DNA from: Panaeolus papilionaceus
Taxonomy: Eukaryota; Basidiomycota; Agaricomycetes; Agaricales
DNA length: 64,000 bases
Assembly: GCA_015501605.1 (NCBI GenBank)
Contig: JADNRZ010000012.1
Location: forward strand, 1,426,001-1,490,000
Direction of reading: 5' to 3'
A program made the position numbers and the translations under genes. The notes beneath the pieces are model-generated. The model was given only the letters and a program-made list of their open reading frames with translations. It was not told the origin of the DNA and did no database searches. Positions 11,651-22,532 of the stretch are shown here, piece after piece; position 1 is the stretch's first letter; each line of letters opens with the position of its first letter.

Positions 11651-12103
11651 TCAAGCATCAAGTGCACTTGCAGTGCACTCTCCAGGTGCACGGCGGTGAG
11701 AAGCAAATTGAGTTGAACTGAATTTCTTGACATGCTCTTGGGCCTCCTGGGTGCTGAGCTTGTTTCGGTAAGCATTCATATACCTGACCATTCGATGCTC
11801 CCACTTCCGAATGGTCTCTAATTTTACAGAGGCCAATGCTATGGGCATATTGGCTTTGAGAGTGTCGAAGGTATAGTCACAGTGTTCACGGAGATACCTC
11901 TTTACTGCCCCCCAGAAGAACTCGATAAAATTGAGTTCACAATGGAATTTTGGCAGGAAGATACAGAGGTGCCCTGCAGCTTCAATAACTTCCTGGACAA
12001 GTGACTTTTGCTCCTTGTTGTATTTGGCATTCCGTGCTGCTGCTGCTGCCAATGTAGCCCTGGCAGCAGCTTCACGTAAATGTTTTGGTTTTCGAGGTGG
12101 CAT
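11651..12103 (-). CDS. Truncated DDE transposase (C-terminal third)
   Basis: An uninterrupted frame of about 150 codons inside the TIR element. A short basic/alanine-rich N-terminus (MPPRKPKHLREAAARATLAA) runs into LPKFHCELNFIEFFWGAVKR. That segment is the end of a DDE catalytic domain, with the Glu of NFIE as the expected third acidic residue. The two Asp-bearing blocks that should precede it are absent, so the protein cannot be a complete nuclease. The join looks in-frame, as if an internal deletion fused the N-terminus to the C-terminal third. Whether it is expressed, or can bind DNA, cannot be told. Confidence 0.72.
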   Translation of the reverse strand: MPPRKPKHLREAAARATLAAAAARNAKYNKEQKSLVQEVIEAAGHLCIFLPKFHCELNFIEFFWGAVKRYLREHCDYTFDTLKANMPIALASVKLETIRKWEHRMVRYMNAYRNKLSTQEAQEHVKKFSSTQFASHRRAPGECTASALDA

Positions 12104-12306
12104 GATGGATGTAAAGTGTATGAATATCAATATTTTATTTACTCATTTGTAAACTACATTTGAAATTGCGAACATGAGTCCAACACATGGCAGCGGCACT
12201 GGTCTCGTTGATCTTATCTGACATGCTGATGCAGGGTTCAGGGTCCTTTGTAGACGACCCAAAAAAAAATTTCGGGCTGCGCCCACATTGGCCGCTGTCA
12301 AAAATG

Positions 12307-12331
12307 TGTGGTGACTAAGCGGTTAGCACCA
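12307..12331 (-). repeat. Right terminal inverted repeat of the transposon
   Basis: 25 bp, inverted copy of 11398-11422 with one mismatch. Followed by TA at 12332-12333. Confidence 0.85.
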
Positions 12332-12542
12332 TAAGATAACGTGCTTCTTTGTACAACCACCCTGAACACAGTATATTACAGTCTACAGGAAATACTAAAG
12401 TGACAAAATAATGCAACCACACTCGCATGGGCAATGTCATGCATGCGTTAAATACCAGTACCTATCTAAAGCCGTCAGCGATTTTAATAGCTTGAAATCA
12501 ACATTCGATGTTCGTCTATTGATCAATTGGTGAAGAATGGCA

Positions 12543-13341
12543 TTAATAGATACCGGGTAAGATCCTATAAGGTACGTCCTTTGCCCATTCTACCCATTCC
12601 TTGCCAAAGGCATCCTTCATCACCTTGTCTTCCTGTGGGGCTCGAGTGAAACACACCATATAAATGATAGCGATCAACCATATAACTAGACCCCCGCTTA
12701 ACAAACATCCCAACGGCTGGTCCAGTAATCCAGACTCCCATACCCACGATCCTGGGGTTAAATGCCAAAGGAGAAAGCCAGGAAGAGTTAGTAGGAGAGC
12801 AGCGTAAGAAGGGTGTCGAACAACTGAGTAAAGGCCATGTTTTATCAGTCTGTGCCCTTTCTGGACCCCAACTTGAAATGTGAAGAATCGTCCCAGCGCT
12901 CTGAAGGTCCACAAACGAATAATCCCTCCAGTCACGACCATGAACGCACCCAAGGTGTGTGTCGGAGTTAGATATGTAATCGTATCAGTGCCCTCGAAGG
13001 AGAAAATCCATGTAGCGCCTACGTGCAATGCCGCGAATCTGGGAATGTCTCTTGCGAGCAATGAAGTGACCTCAGCGAACCACAGAGTGGATGATAAAGC
13101 CTGATCATAATCGTGTGCCAATTCATTATCTGCATCATGATGTGTGCTGGCGATGAGGTAGAGTACTCACAACTAAAATCATGCACATGTGCTGTCCTGA
13201 GGCTTCTGTGCTGTCCAAAATACCACCGAGCTTTGCACGCTCGGTGGATTTCATGATTGGGTTTGGAGATATAAGCGCAGCGGCGAAATAATAGGCAACT
13301 GCGATTGAGGCTAGAATTCTCAGATAGTCCTCGGTATTCAT
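12543..13341 (-). CDS. ICMT-like isoprenylcysteine carboxyl methyltransferase (copy 2)
   Basis: Same two-exon design as copy 1. Exon 1 from ATG 13341 (MNTEDYLRILASIAVAYYFA..SPNPIM..GQHMCMILVV) ends at a GTGAGT donor near 13168; exon 2 starts near 13102 (ALSSTLWFAEVTSLL). Conserved motifs: FTFQVGVQKGHRLI, VVRHPSYAA, APQEDKVMKDAFGKEWVEWA and the terminal VPYRILPGIY. The PPQED of its sisters is APQED here. About 240 residues, multi-pass. A TATA-like box lies about 45 bp upstream of the ATG. The TIR transposon lies just downstream of its stop. Confidence 0.9.
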
Positions 13342-13385
13342 AATATCAAGGGTATGCTTGAGATTAGATCCACCTGGGCCGGGCT

Positions 13386-13393
13386 TATTTATA
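13386..13393 (-). promoter_or_regulatory. TATA-like box of ICMT-like copy 2
   Basis: Minus-strand TATAAATA about 45 bp upstream of the ATG at 13341; match to the consensus, position plausible. Confidence 0.5.
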
Positions 13394-13800
13394 CTTCCCA
13401 ACTCTAGGGTAATACACATGTCCAGAGTCCATGAAGAGGATGGGGGCCAAGCCTAAGGCTTTCAAGTATTGTCGATGTCGGCACTACGGTGATCATGAGA
13501 GCCGACCGTCGGTCAATTGAAGGGATTCACGACGCGTGAAAGGGGTCATCTTTGTGCCATCCGTATTGAATTTAACGAAGCCCTCCTCATAAGAAAAAGC
13601 CAAAAATAATGCATTTATGAGAGCGAAAAAAATCTTCATTCTCATGCACAGTAAGAACAATAAAAATGTCGACATCTGCTTTGCTAATTGCATGACGACG
13701 CGAGTACAACCACCAAATGAAGGAATATACACGGAGAGCTAAAGTATTTGCATCCGAGTCATCGTCCATAATGCACCTTGCTCCGTTACCCTGACTTGTT
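13394..13800. other. Spacer between ICMT-like copies 2 and 3
   Basis: About 400 bp; small overlapping minus frames (13493-13732 and 13587-13865) look like chance. Nothing else seen. Confidence 0.5.
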
Positions 13801-14600
13801 TCAGTAAATTCCCGGCACAATCCTGTACGGTACCTCTTTGGCCCATTCCTCCCACTCCTTGCCAAAGGCTTCCTTCATCACTTTATCCTCTTGCGGTGGT
13901 CGATTAATGCATATCATGTACGTGGTTGCGATCATCAGCATCACCATTCCACAGGCTAGCATCCAACCAAGCGTCGTATCGAGCACTCCTGACTGTCTAA
14001 CCCATGAGCCTGACGTCAGATGCCAGAGAAAGAAGCCAGGGTGGAAGAAGAGCATCGCGGTGTAAGAGGGGTGCCGAACGATAGAGTAAAGGCCGTGTTT
14101 GATGAGCCTCTGATTCTTCTGAACCCCTATTTGAAACGTGAAGAATTTTCCTAGTGCTGTGTAGGTCCACAATCGTATCGAACCTCCAATAAAGACCAGT
14201 ATAGCGCCCAGAATGTGTAGCTTTGTCAGATAGATGTTGATGTGACCGGCGGACTTGAAGAGGACGATCCATCGAATGACTTTGCTTAAGGCTGAGTTTG
14301 GGATATTTTGAACTAGGATTGATGAGACCTCAGCAAAGCCAAGAAGGAACGACACTGCCTGCGTAGGATGAAGTTGAAGGTTTTCTGTTATTATGATCCA
14401 TCTTGTGACTCAGCGGAAGTATCACTCACAGCCAGACACATGCACATGTGTTGCCCTGAAGCATGGGTGCTCTCGAGAACACCACCCAGCTTTGCCCTTC
14501 CAGAGGACTTCAAGATGGGATTGGGTGCTATAAGGCTAAAACTCCAGTAGTACGTCGTTGAAATAGAGAGGAAGAGCTTGATGTATCTCTCGACATTCAT
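13801..14600 (-). CDS. ICMT-like isoprenylcysteine carboxyl methyltransferase (copy 3)
   Basis: Third tandem copy. Exon 1 from ATG 14600 (MNVERYIKLFLSISTTYYW..APNPIL..SGQHMCMCLA) ends at a GTGAGT donor near 14430. Exon 2 begins AVSFLLGFAEVSSIL and carries FTFQIGVQKNQRLI, IVRHPSYTA, PPQEDKVMKEAFGKEWEEWA and VPYRIVPGIY before the stop at 13801. Intron position and phase are the same as in copies 1 and 2, so the three arose by duplication of an intron-bearing gene. Exon 1 of copies 2 and 3 share SGQHMCM and AKLGG, making them each other's closest relatives here. Confidence 0.9.
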
Positions 14601-14916
14601 GACGGGAATTGTCCTGACAGGAAACCGAATGTATATTCTGTGGGATTGGAAGTCAAGCAGAATACCAACCGATCCCACTGGGGTTTTTGTGTTCTGGAAT
14701 GCCACATTTTTAACTATACCAAACATTCCCAGCTCTGCCATATAATCATAACCGCAATGCCCGGTAATGTCACCCATGACAGTTTGACGACACATCCGTC
14801 TGAAGCATCATATGATACCATCGTCAAGCGATAAAGGGTTAATCGAAGTACAAAAAATAACTCAAGACCACTATGAGAGCGTTCCACAGTCTAGACATGT
14901 GAAAAACGTAGGATTA

Positions 14917-16063
14917 TTACAAGTCCAGACGCTCCTCAACAATCCACGAAACCCTCCCAAACGGAGTGAGCTCAACTCCCGCTTTGCTACCCCTGGTTAC
15001 TCTGAAACCGACTTCATAGACCCCAGTGGTCCCTCTTTCTTCCAAATACGCTCTCTCCTCATCTGAAGTTGGGACGTGAAGAATTAAACGCGGCTCCAAG
15101 TTCCTATTTATCTCTTGAATTGGGTTCGACAAAACTCGCCAGGTTGCCTCATTCTCACTCGCTGCTACGGGCTTCACTCCAGTAACAGACGTAAGCCAGC
15201 TTTTTTTCCTTTCAAAATCGACCAGAGATGTCAAAATCTTGACATACGCAACCCCCTTTGCCGTACATGGGTGTTGAACGTTTGATACGGGTTCGAAAGG
15301 CACCTGGCGATGATTTCTCCATGAAACCAAGGTTTATCAGCAAGGTCAACAAAATGCGACACTCACCCTTAGTGTGCGCGGCGTCACGTCACCACAGAAG
15401 AAAGGTAAAGCACCGCGACTGCTCGATGGAGGGGAGCTTATGAGCCATTTGAGCACTTGTCCATCTTGACGCGTCCTTCCACCATCTACTTCAGCATCGT
15501 ACACCAATCCATTCCCCGCAATATTCGCCCTCTGGTTAATCGTCGCCGAGACACTGTTTGATCTAGACCCTGTGCCGAGGAAAGCAAAGTCGATCCATCC
15601 AGGCCGTTTTGATGCCCAAGCATGGCTTTCGCGCAAACGCCTCTCAGGTGAGTTGACTGGGTAGTGCGAGATGGGATGAGTAAACGAGATCAACTCGAGA
15701 TAGACGCCGTCGGCCAATATCTTATCAGCATCAATGATACACATCAAAATCCATCCGTAATGTTCTGAAAGAAATAAAACAGATGCAGACTTACCACCAA
15801 TGCGTTCTCAGTTAACCCTCCTGCATGCACGCCTCCTGGAATCACACTAGAAATTGAAATAGCAGGAAATAAGTGGCGTCAGCAACGTAGCCATATTCAA
15901 AGCCTACGCAGGTTGTCTGACAACCTGGACGCCCAAGTTAGATTCAGAGTACTAACCGAAAGCCAAGATCGCTGAACTGCCTCGTTGTCTGGGCAACTGT
16001 ACCTGGCGGTGTCAGATGTACCAGATGGTCAAGGATATGTGTATTCGTCTCTCCTGTCTGCAT
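14917..16063 (-). CDS. Glyoxalase-like domain protein
   Basis: Start ATG 16063 (MQTGETNTHILDHLVHLTPP), then GTVAQTTRQFSDLGF. A short exon near 15795-15849 gives IPGGVHAGGLTENAL, followed by a large exon with IIDADKILADGVYLELISF and RPGWIDFAFLG. The last exon, from about 15330, ends FGRVSWIVEERLDL. The pattern DHLVHLTPPG..F..LGF..PGG.H.GG.TENAL..ad..YLELI.F is that of the fungal glyoxalase-like (vicinal oxygen chelate) fold. The first His in DHLVH and the Glu of YLELI are the usual metal-ligand positions of such folds. Substrate and reaction are unknown. About 300 residues, four exons. It follows the ICMT array but nothing ties it functionally to it. Confidence 0.8.
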
Positions 16064-16879
16064 CTTCAAAGAAACAAAGCTTCTCCCGACTCAAAGATGA
16101 ATAAAAGTGTAAGATATCGATTAACGATTAACGTGCAGGAGTGACACTAGCGAAGGAGATGGGAATGGCAGAAAACCAAGGTGTAGGGAACCGGGAATGT
16201 TGAATCGTGAAAGCTGGTGAGAAAAAGCTGGAGCTGGGTTAGAATGACGAGACCTAGCGTGTGAGACGGGGTCGCAGAAGGTCGCACTGTGAGAGAGGGA
16301 TGGCGCTATAGGAAGGCTTTTGGAACCCCCATCAAACGTGGTGAGGAGATCCGGGGACCTAAACTTTGAGAACCAGGGAACCCACTCCCGGTGCCGTCGT
16401 CGCCGTCGGCTGACTCCGTATGCACATATTCCATTACTTATCACTTAATCATATAATCATGGAGGGCGAGGATCGAGAGGATTGACAGAGGATAGAGTAG
16501 ATCGACAGAGCGAGCTCAATCGGAGCGATTCATCACATCATACCTATTTTTCTTGACCTTGGAGGCTCGCCGCTTGCGCACATGGCACACGCCGTCCAGC
16601 AATTACGATCACCAGCCAGGCGGCAGGTCGGGCTGGGATAAGTGTTCACATAGGGGCTTTCTTCAGCCGCAATTAACAGTGTTAAACCTTATAATGTACT
16701 AATAAGATTTCAGAAGGTATTGCATGGCTGTCCTTCTTACGCCTGGGTATATACATCACGTCCCTCGTTCACCACTAAATAAATCCATGAATCGTCATAC
16801 TGGTTGTCGAGATGGTGGAATCTGCACCCCAAGATATGGAGATCCGAGTTGGCGTTTATCCTATCCAAAACAAAGCGAG
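16064..16879. other. Intergenic, no gene recognised
   Basis: Upstream region of the glyoxalase-like gene and 3' flank of DUF6534 copy d. A 107-codon minus frame (16121-16444) and a 91-codon plus frame (16724-16999) have no domain; the second runs antisense into the copy d tail. Confidence 0.5.
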
Positions 16880-18357
16880 TCAGAATTGACTATCACTGGC
16901 ATGCATCACGAGGATGAGAAGTCGAAGGTGATTTATACATACATCCATATCCTGCGTGGTCTCTGTTGTCGTTTTCATTTCGATGGAAATAGCCTATAAA
17001 TTATTTGTCAGAACATCAGTGAGGCGTCAAAAGCTCGCGGTTATCACTAACCTCTAAGCGCGATGCGAGGGGGTTAGTGGAAGGATCTCTGCGTCCATCT
17101 GTCGTTCGAAATCTCTCTACCGAGGCTGAATGCGAGCCATCGTTTCGAAGTTCCTCACGTCCGTTTAATCTGACAACAATGTGAGTGTACGAAGCATTTA
17201 GAGACTAAGTGAGGTCTTACACCGATAGCAAACTATTGGAATATAGCTTCGCCAAGAAGGTATACACAGCGAGCCACGACACTGACGAGGATAACGTTGG
17301 TAAGACTCAGAGTAGACAAGGGCCGGAACGCTTAGAGAACATACTTGTCAAAGGTTTGCTCAAGAAACAGATTAACAACACGACAGCTGAGACACTCGTC
17401 AGGAGACCAGAACCTGGGATCGAGTAAGTATGTTACTAATATCAATGATTACTGGTGGAACTCACGAAGGGTATAACCAATAAGCTTGTCAATAAGATGT
17501 GTAGTTCTAGCGTCCTGATTCAGTGCACGATCTCAGAATTGTGGGATACCAAACGTACCTCGACAGAGCTCGCGATCTTGCGGTACGCAAATAGTACAAC
17601 ATCGAAATAGCAATGATAAGATCGACCGCTGTGGCTGAGCTCAACAGAGTAACGATGAGCCATTTCCACTTCACGCGGTATATCGCTATCGAAACTGATG
17701 TGGCGGCAGCTACAGCAAGAACGACGCTGCCAATGAAGCGCAGGAATGAGACACCGATACATAGAAACCCGATGTAGCCGTAGGGTTTAGCGATGAGACG
17801 AGATACTCGCAATGCGAAGAATGTCTAAAAAGAAGAAGAATCGTCAGATACCAGTCGTGGGGCATAGGAGGAGAGAAAGCAGGTGAAAGATTTCGGGTTT
17901 TCAGTAAATCTGCTCACCTGAACGGCGAATGTGATGGCGCCTCCCAGTGCCATCACAGAAGAGAGCGCAGGGAATGTGATTAGGAGGTGTGGTCGACCGT
18001 ATAGGGTTATTGTCGCTCGGTAGACTTCAAACGCTACCCCGACAGTGTGACCTAATTCCATTAACCTACAATCCGACGTGCCTCTCAGTTGTACGTCCCG
18101 AGTAAAGCCAGAGGGAAGGTACTAACCATAGCGCGCCAACCTAAGATCCCAAGTAATCGTTTAGAGACGTGTCAGATCTAGGAGTGAAAGGTCTCCCTCA
18201 CCAATGCTTTTTCCCTCCACCCATCATCTCTATATGTCGTATAGTAGAAATGCGCCTGGAGAGTCACAATCCCAAACAGAAAAACAGAAAATAGTGAGCC
18301 AATCTCGAGGATCCCAATGGTGTCGCTGAGGTCTATGTGGACGAGTCCGCTTGCCAT
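16880..18357 (-). CDS. DUF6534 multi-pass membrane protein (copy d)
   Basis: Start ATG 18357 (MASGLVHIDLSDTIGILEIG), then SVFLFGIVTLQAHFYYTTY. The 14-nt micro-exon is at 18127-18140 (VGALW across the splice). Later exons read MELGHTVGVAFEVYRATITL, ALRVSRLIAKPYGYIGFLCI, WKWLIVTLLSSATAVDLIIA, THLIDKLIGYTL, GSGLLTSVSAVVLLICFLSK and WLAVYTFLAKLYSNSLLSVL. A hydrophilic tail (LNGREELR..) follows, ending at a stop near 16880. About seven hydrophobic segments. A possible extra intron near the end (GTATGT at about 16937) would give a shorter tail ending QDMD. Closest relatives in the window are copies e and f, which share the ELGHT block and the tail pattern. Function unknown; probably plasma or internal membrane. 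Confidence 0.82.
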
Positions 18358-20094
18358 ATTTTGAACTGGTGTAAGCCGTAACTGGGTTGGTGAAGGAGGA
18401 AGTGATGGTGACGCTGGGCAGGGTAGTGAACACTCGACCACTTCGATCGAAGCGATGAAGTAAGGCGGGGGAGAGGGTGTAAGGAAGAGCCTGAGTGAGG
18501 ATGCGGTAAATAATGTAGAGGGGGTGGTGCGACGAATGAATTAAATTCTGGCCATTAAATATTGGAGACACGAGATTCAAAAACAGGAAAGAAGGCAAGT
18601 TTGGTAAACAGGAACGAGTGTGTGTTGGGAAAAGCACAATCGAAAAAGCTTTAAAATACGAAATTCAGGGTTTATAAGGACCGGTGTACTGAATCTTCGT
18701 CAATTTTTGACCTCGATTAGATCTGCCTTCAAACTACAGGAATCGGAACCATGGCCTCGGAGGATAGAACCATGCCCATGATGGGGCCAGGCTTCCTTTT
18801 GGTGAGAAGTGTGATGGAACGATGCATGCACACACTTGGCGTGATCGCTTGGAGATGGGGTATTGGTGGTTGCAACACTGGGATGCGATCAGGCGGAAGA
18901 GGGCGCGCAACAGACGGAATAGGGGCTATGTCCACTGACCTCTCCACGATCAGAAGGGCAAGCATTAACCGTGTACCTGAGGTTTTTAAGTACGTAGTGG
19001 TCATTCACCATGTCCTGACCGTGATCCACCATACCCACCGCAGCAAATTGGGGATGAGCAACGCCACAGATGGAGATGGAACGCGAAGAATTGTGAAATC
19101 AAAAACTTGATTCGTATCAATCAGCTCCTATAACCTTGACAGTGACACTCCCTCATGTATCATCACATGTTCAGATCAGAATACGTTTGAACCTTGTGCA
19201 CGGATATATGTCAGATTAATAACGCCTGTATCCACTGGTGTTTGAGTTTGACATAAACAAGTGAAAGGAAGACTGAGCAACATCGTCAGGTACCATTCCC
19301 ACAGCCAATTAGACTTTACACATTATATGCGCTCCGCCAGTCGGTAATGCTGAAGTACCAGAGGTTGTAGTTGCGAATACACTCTCTCGTGGGATGTATT
19401 TTTCCGAGGTGTCATCTGACAACGCCCATGATTTCCCCCAAGGCCTAGATAGGAGGAGGTATTTATTTTCATTGAATAGGCACGGCCTCTTATGGGAATC
19501 ATAACGTTGATCATCGTATTGAGATTTTTAACTGTATTGTACGAAATGAAGGAGACACACGAAAGAAGTTGTTTCTCACAGTAGACTAGTAATTGTCCAT
19601 AATTGCAACCCTATGTCAATTGCAAGGGTATGCAGTATGGACGGTCTCATTGTCGTGTTAAGCAAGCTATCCTATGAGCCAACTGCGAACACTAGTGACC
19701 CTATGAGAGTAGCAACTTGTACCCTGTCGCACGGCTACAAATCATAGAGCGATGAAGTCCTACCTCTCAAAAACTTATGCTTCAGACTCTGTTGATGGGG
19801 CGTACCAGCTTAACCGATAACGTTCGTCGAACAGTGGAATGTTCCCGTGAGGTTTTGAGATTTTAAGCTCCTTAAGGTGTCACACATGGAGCGATAAGCA
19901 GAATAAATTACAAGTTCCATAGTGGAAATACAGAAAGAATGCCAAAAAAGCAAATAAAAAAGAAACTGGCATGGCTGGCCAACCGATGACCCTAGCACCG
20001 AAGAAGGCATTTACTACTACAAAATATAATACATAGTTTATAGGGCCTCGTCTGAAGGTTTAGAATCGATTTTGTCCTGTTTGGGGGAAGTGAG
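18358..20094. other. Intergenic, 1.7 kb without a convincing gene
   Basis: Opposing frames at 18729-19004 (-) and 18751-19110 (+) overlap. The minus one is proline-rich (RPLPPDRIPVLQPPIP) but has no recognisable domain. The remainder, including 19320-20060, is AT-rich and lacks coding signals. A small orphan gene cannot be excluded. Confidence 0.45.
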
Positions 20095-21596
20095 TCAGGA
20101 ACTACATCCTACTAGAGCGTCGAGAAGCCCAGGACTACGCACATCCACATCACCTCGGCTCGTATCTGTGGTCTTTTTCAATTGTAATTCAATAACCTAA
20201 ATATGAAGCCCAAAAATGAGATGTTAATAATCCATAAAAACTCAAGAAAGAAGGATTGATGACTGACATCAATCCGTGGTGCCAGCTGGGTAGTAGTAGC
20301 ATCTCCACGGCCGGGTGTCGTCCCAAATCTCTCCATAGACTCATGACCTAAGCCGTCGGAGTCGTATCGTAGTTCTGCCCGTCCATTTAATCTGAAGCAA
20401 CGAGATGAGAAGTATGAGGGTAGAAAACGGGGGACAACGCACACTGAAAGCAAGCTGTTCGAGTAGAGTTTCGCTAGGAAGGTATACACCGCCAGCCATG
20501 ACACTGAAAAAGGGGGAATCATCAGTAAGGAAAAGTGCCTGGGAGGTGGAACGAAACCGCTTACTGGTTTTGGGCTTAGTCAAGAATAATACTAACAACA
20601 CGATTGCTGATAAACTGGTGAGGAGACCCGAACCTAGGATTTGTAGTTAGTAATAGCAGACGCTGGATGTCGGTCATGATCCTCAAACTCACGTAGGGTA
20701 TATACAATCAGTTTGTCAATAATATGTGCGGTTCTAAGATTATGAACCTCAGGATCTCGTGCGTTCATAAAAAAAAAAAAAAATCAAACTCACCTTGTCA
20801 TCGCCCGCGATCTCGCACTGCACAAATAGTAGAGCATAGCTATCGTGATAATCACATCTACCAGTGTCCCCGAAACCAACAATAATACGATCAGCCACTT
20901 CCACTTTACGCGATATATGTCTATGGAAGTCGATCTCACAGCAGCGACAGACAGCACGATGCCACCGACAAGGCGCATGGATGAGATGGCAATACATAGG
21001 AATGCGACGTAGGCGTAGGGCTTGCGGATGACGCGGTATACTCGTAGGGAGAAGAATGACTGCAATAGGACAAGGGTAGCGTTGTCAGTTTTTCTACTGG
21101 TGAAAGTAAAGACGGTGAAGATAAAATGGGGAATCTGTTCACCTGAACGCAAAGCGTGATAGCGCCACCGATTGCGATGACTGAAGAGAGGGCAGGGAAT
21201 GTGATAAGACGGTGGGGTTGACCATGTAAAGTTATTGTCGCTCTGTAGACCTCATATGATACGCCAATAGTGTGCCCTAGTTCCATTAGCCTTTAAAATC
21301 AATACAATTTCAGTCCAGTTCTTCATTTTTAATACAACCAACAGCAATGGACTCACCATAGCAAGCCGACCTATTTCATGGACATAGGCGAAGTCAGAAT
21401 CCCGTTCAACGGACTCACAGACAGCAACTGTACTTACCATTGTCTTCTGCATCCATCCATCATCCCTGAATGTCGTATAGTAGCAATGCGCCTGTAATGT
21501 GACAATCCCAAACAGAAAAATGGCGAAAGCAGAGCCCACTTCGAAGATACCGATGGTGTCATCGAGGACTACGTGAGCTGACCCGCTAGCCGCCAT
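20095..21596 (-). CDS. DUF6534 multi-pass membrane protein (copy e)
   Basis: Start ATG 21596 (MAASGSAHVVLDDTIGIFEV), then AIFLFGIVTLQAHCYYTTF. Micro-exon at 21357-21370 (VGLLW), MELGHTIGVSYEVYRATITL, SLRVYRVIRKPYAYVAFLCI, WKWLIVLLLVSGTLVDVIIT, AHIIDKLIVYTL, SGLLTSLSAIVLLVLFLTK and WLAVYTFLAKLYSNSLLSV are all present. The tail is LNGRAELRYDSDGLGHESME..TTTQLAPRID, then a last exon VIELQLKKTTDTSRGDVDVR ending at the stop at 20095. Tandem with copy d on the same strand and clearly its duplicate, with every intron position I could check shared. A poly-A run near 20770 lies in an intron. Confidence 0.82.
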
Positions 21597-22532
21597 ATTT
21601 TGAACTCAGACTCGAGTAGGTTGGTGGATTTTAGCAAGCACACAGGATGCTGTGAGATGTCATCAGCGAACTAGTTAGCAACGGGATGCTGGTGATGATG
21701 ATGATTCAGGTGGAAGATATGTACGATATGTAAAATATATAAGGTAACTCCACTTCAACGATCGAGTGGCAGTGCGAGGATAAACCAATATGTAGCCCAG
21801 TTGTGAAGGCGCTGGAGGACGGCGGGGCGAATACATAAAGAAGGGGGTTGAATGAAGCTCTAGACATGAGGGCGATTGAAACACGGTCAGGAGGAGGTCC
21901 ATTCGAGATGTGAAACCATGTTGCGGATGTATTGGGGTGCATGTAATAAATAAACAAAAAAAACCCTATGTCTGAAATTCAGGGGTTTTTTTTGAAACAG
22001 GGTTATTATTCAGAGACTGTATGATGTATCTGGGCGTGAAGACTACAAGAATCTTGTCTCGTATCTATCTGTTCTTTGCCTCTGCCATAAGGGGATGAGT
22101 ACGACAAGAATCAGAAGGACGTCAGATGGGGCACAGAGTTGGGGCACAGTGCACAGGGCGCGTCGTTTCCTTTCTTGGACGATGCGAGTGGAAATGATGC
22201 GGCTTTAGTTTGATGCCATACGCGCCCGTTTTGGGGCAGCGATCTTTGAGAGACCCGGAGGATGAACAGCCGGAAAAGACACTAGACTCAAGAGCGACAA
22301 AATCATCCCTAGAGCCTTGTTCGCATGGTTTGAGAGTGGGACCCGAGATCGGGCCACCTGCTCCACAGGAATTCAATGTCAGGAATAGATACCTACTCTC
22401 CAAGTCACCTTAAGTATAAAATGTTACTGTACTGGTCCTACAAGTAAAAACGACAGAGGATTAAAAATAAAGTAAGTTTCACACAAACGAACCAATGGGG
22501 CTAACTTGTTACGTATTCGAACTCCAACGAAG
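21597..22532. other. Intergenic, no gene recognised
   Basis: Promoter region of DUF6534 copy e and 3' flank of the GTPase gene. A minus-strand AT-rich TATATATT lies at about 21735, 140 bp upstream of the copy e ATG. Overlapping frames at 22122-22413 on both strands show no domain. Confidence 0.45.

Larger units (their letters stand above)
11396..12333. mobile_element. TA-flanked TIR DNA transposon, internally deleted (934 bp)
   Basis: Two 25-bp terminal inverted repeats at 11398-11422 and 12307-12331 match with one mismatch in the centre (both begin TGGTGCTAACCGCT read inward). Each is directly flanked on the outside by TA, the target-site duplication of Tc1/mariner-type insertion. Inside lies one truncated transposase frame (11651-12103, minus strand). 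The element sits in the spacer between ICMT-like copies 1 and 2 and is too short to be autonomous. The near-identical ends and open reading frame suggest it is comparatively young. Confidence 0.85.

Noticed and set aside
18729..19110. Opposed 91- and 119-codon frames
   Set aside because: They overlap on both strands, which is typical of GC-skewed chance frames; no domain in either.
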